Of a stretch of DNA of 64,000 nucleotides, positions 56,868-64,000 are shown piece after piece. The notes under the pieces were generated by a model. The model saw nothing but the letters and a program-made list of their open reading frames with translations, was not told the DNA's origin and did not search any database. Source of the stretch: Amoebidium appalachense. Taxonomy: Eukaryota > Ichthyosporea. Numbering within the stretch: position 1 is the stretch's first letter; every line of letters starts with the position of its first letter. A program made the position numbers and the translations under genes. The DNA is taken from NCBI GenBank assembly GCA_963693365.1, contig CAVNZM010000006.1:9858001-9922000 (forward strand). The letters run 5' to 3'.

Positions 56868-58355
56868 GTGGCCCGTGGGGTAGTGGAGGGAGGCCTGTAT
56901 CGTCTCCTAGTGAAACCCGTATGTGAGAGCGTGAACATGGTGACCACTGCAGTCGGCAGCAGTGGGGGTAACACCGTGTGTGAGCCGGTAAAGGGCAGCG
57001 CCAGTTTATGGCACCGGCGGTTTGGTCATGTGGCAATAAACACGCTACAGAAGATGGTTAAAGAAAACATCGTCGAGGGTCTGTGCATCGACTGCAAAAC
57101 CCAGGATGACGGTGTGTGCGAGGGATGCGCGAGAGGGAAGCAAGCCCGGCTCTCTTTCAGTAAGCTACCCCGCAAGACAGCGCCAGCGAAGCTCGACAGA
57201 GTTCATTCTGATGTGGCAGGACCGTTCAACAAGGAGTCGCTGCAAGGTTCCAAGTATTATGTCACCTTCATCGACGACAAGACAAGGTTCACTACGGTGT
57301 ACTTCATGAAACATAAATCCCAAGTGCATACTTACTTCAAGAAGTACAAGGCACACGTAGAGAAGCAACACGGTGCCAGCATCAAGATTCTGCGTTCCGA
57401 CAACGGGGGTGAGTACACCTCCACTGAGTTCAAGTCGTTCCTGGAAGCGTGCGGCATTGAACATGAGGCGACAGTCCCTTACACACCAGAGCAGAATGGT
57501 GTAGCAGAGAGGGCTAACAGGACCATTGTCGAGACGGCGCGCTGCATGCTGCAGTCAGCAGGCATGAGTATGGGGTTCTGGCAGCTAGCAGTACAGGCAG
57601 CTGTGTACATCAAGAACCTGACGCCAACCACAGTACTGGGTGGCATGACACCTTGGGAGGCATGGTATGGAGAGAAGCCCGATGTTAGCCATCTACGTGT
57701 ATTTGGTAGCAAGGCATTTGTCCATGTGCCGAAGGACGAGCGCAGGAAGCTAGACGCCAAGAGTCGGGAGTGTAAATTCGTCGGCTACACAGGTGACAGC
57801 AAGACGTACTTGTTGTGGGACACCGAGGCGCGCAAGACTATCGTCGGGCGAGATGTGGTGATCGATGAATCATGCACCCCAAAGGCCGGTATTCCGGTGG
57901 TGCAAGATGAGCCAATGGAATTGCTGATGCATAAGCCAATCGGAAATCAACAGAGCTTGGAATCGAGGAATCCAATCAGCGTCAAGAAGCAACATTCCTT
58001 TCGGAAGCCTGCAATCGGCACTGACAGTGGATATGATTCAGATGCTATCGGCGACGGCGCGGGCGAGGACAGCGGCGATTCGGACGCGGCAGGGTCAGGA
58101 GACGAGGAAGATAGTGCAGAGTTGCAGGTTGCAACCAGAAGTGCCTATCCGTCTATGACTACAAGGCGCGGTGGGACCTACGGCATCAACGCAGGTGTAG
58201 TAGAGTACCGCGACAGTATCAGCATGGCAATTGAGAGTGCTGATAGCAATGAGGATGACCCTGTGACACTGGAAGAAGCAATCTCCAGGCCAGCATCAAA
58301 CACATCGACGTTCAGTACCACTACACCCGTGAGTGTGTGGAGAATGGGGATGTAG
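56868..58355 (+). CDS. int: Copia integrase ORF
   Basis: About 495 codons; the frame is already open upstream of 56868, so no independent start codon is implied. An HHCC zinc-binding region (LWHRRFGH at about 57008 and VCEGCARGK at about 57115) precedes the catalytic core. DDE residues fit D in HSDVAGPF, D in RSDNGGEY and E in PEQNGVAERANRT. The chain continues through TPWEAWYGEKPDVSHLRVFG and FVGYTGDSKTYLLWD, typical of copia integrase C-termini. A Ser/Asp/Glu-rich stretch follows (about 58020-58120), then VTLEEAISRP, the usual lead into reverse transcriptase. The frame then runs across the deletion out of phase and stops at 58353-58355. Confidence 0.92.
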   Translation: MARGVVEGGLYRLLVKPVCESVNMVTTAVGSSGGNTVCEPVKGSASLWHRRFGHVAINTLQKMVKENIVEGLCIDCKTQDDGVCEGCARGKQARLSFSKLPRKTAPAKLDRVHSDVAGPFNKESLQGSKYYVTFIDDKTRFTTVYFMKHKSQVHTYFKKYKAHVEKQHGASIKILRSDNGGEYTSTEFKSFLEACGIEHEATVPYTPEQNGVAERANRTIVETARCMLQSAGMSMGFWQLAVQAAVYIKNLTPTTVLGGMTPWEAWYGEKPDVSHLRVFGSKAFVHVPKDERRKLDAKSRECKFVGYTGDSKTYLLWDTEARKTIVGRDVVIDESCTPKAGIPVVQDEPMELLMHKPIGNQQSLESRNPISVKKQHSFRKPAIGTDSGYDSDAIGDGAGEDSGDSDAAGSGDEEDSAELQVATRSAYPSMTTRRGGTYGINAGVVEYRDSISMAIESADSNEDDPVTLEEAISRPASNTSTFSTTTPVSVWRMGM

Positions 58356-58462
58356 AACTTGTGTATTGCAGCACGAACAGTAACGTGGCCGACATGTGCA
58401 CCAAAGCTTTAGGGAGACTTAAGTTAGTGCAGCATCGGCAGGCCATCGGCATGGCTGAGTAA
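58295..58462 (+). pseudogene. RNase H C-terminal remnant of the copia pol gene
   Basis: Fifty-five codons plus stop in a frame different from the integrase ORF. KHIDVQYHYTRE and NVADMCTKALG match the end of copia RNase H (compare KHID.KYH and LADIFTKPL in the family). The remnant directly follows the EEAISRP segment, so an internal deletion of roughly 2 kb (inferred from usual pol length) removed reverse transcriptase and the RNase H catalytic part. Confidence 0.88.
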
Positions 58463-58586
58463 GAACTACAATTAGTGTAGTGTTAATGTTCGTGTAGTAG
58501 GTGTTATATGTGTTAGTATAGTAGCATAGTTTTAGAGTTGCATCTTAGGTTTAGGTTGCATGCGGTAGATAGATAGAACACAGTGC

Positions 58587-58595
58587 AAGTGGGGG
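58587..58595 (+). other. Polypurine tract
   Basis: AAGTGGGGG immediately precedes the 3' LTR, in the position of the plus-strand primer. Confidence 0.8.
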
Positions 58596-58901
58596 TGTCG
58601 AACAGGATAGCCATCCGGTATGCCCTGCGTTAGCGTAGCACTAGTGATCGGGAATATTCGAGATATTCGGGATAAACTGGTGGATAGGTTCACGATAGAT
58701 CAGGATAGATCTAGAAGAGTCTAGAAGATTCTATTGGAGTGTTTTGATTGGTAGCGACTAGATCCACAGCGGCGGGTAGACCAATCGGGAATAGTATGTA
58801 ACATTCCAGTTAGCCAGACCACAAGTATATAAAGATCCCGGCAGGCCAGTCAATGTAAGTCAGCAAATAATAAAGTCTCACAGAGAAACCTCTAAGTTAC
58901 A
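58596..58901 (+). repeat. 3' LTR
   Basis: 306 bp, starts TGTCGAACAG and ends GTTACA, giving the TG...CA ends expected of an LTR. It matches the 5' LTR except at two positions. It is followed by GCAGA at 58902-58906. Confidence 0.96.
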
Positions 58902-58906
58902 GCAGA

Positions 58907-59072
58907 CTGTTTAAGTACACACCGACCAGCTGCTGATATATTGCAACAAAAAGCCGGTCTCAGAAATCAAAGCAGTACTTACGCTACATGCCCCCCCCTG
59001 CCTAACTCCCCCCCCCCCCCCCCTCCCAAAAAAAATCACCCTCTTCCCCACCCCCCTCCCCCCAGAAATCCC

Positions 59073-59103
<31 letters not shown>

Positions 59104-59248
59104 AAAAAAAAAAACCCTTCTCTCTCTCTCTCTCTCCCCCCCCCCCCCCCCCCCCCCCCCCCCACCCCGCCCCCACACCCACCCACCCACTCCCCAACCC
59201 CCCCCCCCCCCCAAAAAAAAAAACCCCCTTCTCTCTCTCTCTCCCCCC

Positions 59249-59300
<52 letters not shown>

Positions 59301-60579
59301 GCCCTTCTCTTCCCACATCCTCCCTCCTCAACGAACACAAACGTGCCACACACATCACACACACACGTGTCACTCACCGTCACTCCGGACACACACACAC
59401 ACTGTCACACGCACACATATCGCGACACACATGGTACACGAAGTGCTTGCTACTAAGCACTAAGCTTCCATCAAATTTTGTCCTCGAGTGATCAGAGGGA
59501 TAGTGTTGGAGTTAAGTTTCACCACCCAAGTTGGTGCTCCAGGAAAGATCATCATATGTATTCACACATCGGAACAGGCGCAGCCTGCGTTATGTACATA
59601 TGTACGGTCACCGTGGTTGTGTATTAACCAGTAACTCCACATCATCATTATGTAATGTACTTAGCAGCTGATTTACATAAGCTGACCCGAGAAGAAGTTT
59701 CATCTTTTGAGCTATTGCGTCAAGGTATCTAGCCGCTCGCTGCCTCCGAGATCAAGAAAAAAAGAAAAAAGGAACACATAGCAAGGCCAAGTAATGTACA
59801 ATTACCAGCAGTACCAAGCTGTACACTTGCGGCCTAGTAGGTGGCCTACATGGTCATCTGTACAATATTGCTCCTGGACCATACAATCACATTCGCCTAT
59901 GAATATTATGCGCCTCGCACGTGACTTCCGAACCTCCTTGCACCCTTTTCCGACATTCTGCGTTTCAGAACTTGAATCACAAAACATACGTTCGGAATGT
60001 TGCCAGATACCCACAGTCATTCAAATCTGTTCGAAGGGAGCAAGTGGTCAACTATAAGGTGACCACTGTAATTCGGATATGGAACTTACTCTCTTACAGC
60101 TGTCTGCATACATGCAAATATCAATCGGCATACGAACTACATACATGAAGAATGAGTGCAACAAGTTGCCCAAGTCATAACCTTTGTCGATGATACTCCC
60201 CCATAATTAAACAACATGTCTGAAAAGGTATTCTGAGAATGTCTGTACCGACCGTTTGGTACTCACATGCTGCGCCACCTTGCATACGTGTGTGCTATAC
60301 AGGTTGGTGTACACAGTGTGCACATGTGTTGGCGTGTGTTTTCTGTGTTTGTGTGGGCCATGTGTGTGTTTTTAAGCGCTGTGTTGAGTGGATACGTGGG
60401 TGGGTGGGCGGGGAAGCCGGGAGGGCCGGGGGGAGAGGGGGGGGGGGGGGGGGGGGGGGAGGGGGGGAGGGGGGGGTCGTCGTCCGATTAGGGATACGGG
60501 CAAGGGATGATGCCACCCTAACGAGAATACGCCAGGCACGACCTTATCCCGAGTGTGTTCTAGGGATGGTGGGTAGCTC
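58907..60579. other. Spacer between the retrotransposon and the Sel1-repeat gene
   Basis: C/A/CT tracts fill 58991-59297, followed by CA-rich sequence to about 59420. From 59420 to 60380 the DNA is ordinary complexity with no recognisable gene, and 60430-60475 is a G tract. The 3' UTR of the Sel1-repeat gene should lie at its right end. Confidence 0.6.
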
Positions 60580-63760
<3,181 letters not shown>

Positions 63761-64000
63761 CTGCGTGGGTGTGTGGGTGAGCAGGGGAATGACTGCATGA
63801 GGGTGCAGCTAATAGTGCAATGCTGGCGGACTGCTGTGGCAGAGAGTATGGTTTGTAGAGAGGCAGCAGATAGCACTAGAGGTTGTGAGGCACACAGAAC
63901 TGGGACAGACGTGAAAATGACATGACGGGACAGGAGTTTGCCAATGATGACCGGGGGGGACAAGAAAAAACAGACACCCACCCGGGGTTTTTTTTTCCTT
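63761..64000. other. Intron of the Sel1-repeat gene at the right window edge
   Basis: No further exon of the gene can be read before 64000. The sequence ends in a T tract. Confidence 0.5.

Larger units (their letters stand above)
55335..58901 (+). mobile_element. Ty1/copia LTR retrotransposon, internally deleted, 3.57 kb
   Basis: Two 306-bp LTRs flank a primer-binding site, a gag-protease ORF, an integrase ORF, a remnant of the RNase H end and a polypurine tract. The domain order protease then integrase, before where reverse transcriptase should be, identifies Ty1/copia. The LTRs differ at only one internal position (G at 55574, A in the right copy) and at the last base, so the insertion is recent. 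Reverse transcriptase and most of RNase H are missing, so this copy cannot be autonomous. A complete relative elsewhere in the genome presumably supplied them. Confidence 0.96.

Noticed and set aside
58356-58595. Separate small gene downstream of the integrase ORF
   Set aside because: The open frame at 58295-58462 is the RNase H end of the same element, and the rest leads to the polypurine tract.

Overview
This window is nuclear DNA from an intron-rich eukaryote. Spliceosomal introns are dense, short exons join in frame, and an LTR retrotransposon is present. Introns and spacers are crowded with microsatellites and very long G/C homopolymers. The main protein is closest, from family knowledge, to animal and animal-relative cytoplasmic dynein. 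The tight branch-point signal near 3' splice sites looks more like a unicellular opisthokont than an animal. That taxonomic reading is inference only.

Layout. (1) About 232-46440, minus strand: most of one cytoplasmic dynein-1 heavy chain gene. I placed 97 coding exons by reading splice sites and summing phases; the frame stays open across all of them except for one missing base in a C run in exon 24. The visible part encodes about 3,900 residues: tail, linker, AAA1-AAA5, the coiled-coil stalk with its microtubule-binding tip, and the start of AAA6. The C-terminal end lies beyond position 1. (2) 46441-50151: a divergent intergenic region with no gene I can support. (3) 50152-53679, plus strand: a three-exon gene for a 395-residue, low-complexity protein I do not recognise. 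(4) 53680-55334: spacer with CT, TA, T, C and G tracts. (5) 55335-58901: a young Ty1/copia LTR retrotransposon with a 5-bp target-site duplication, nearly identical 306-bp LTRs, a gag-protease ORF and an integrase ORF. Reverse transcriptase and most of RNase H are deleted. (6) 58907-60579: simple-sequence spacer. (7) 60580-63760, minus strand: the last seven exons of a Sel1-repeat protein gene that begins beyond position 64000.

The genes do not form a functional cluster. The most distinctive features are in the non-coding DNA. A SINE-like repeat of about 135 bp with a C tail recurs in dynein introns, always in the sense orientation. C tracts (in sense) sit just after the 5' splice site in roughly 40 introns. 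Five of 96 dynein introns appear to use GC-AG splice sites. A compact CTGAC/CTAAC-like branch-point motif lies close to many acceptors.
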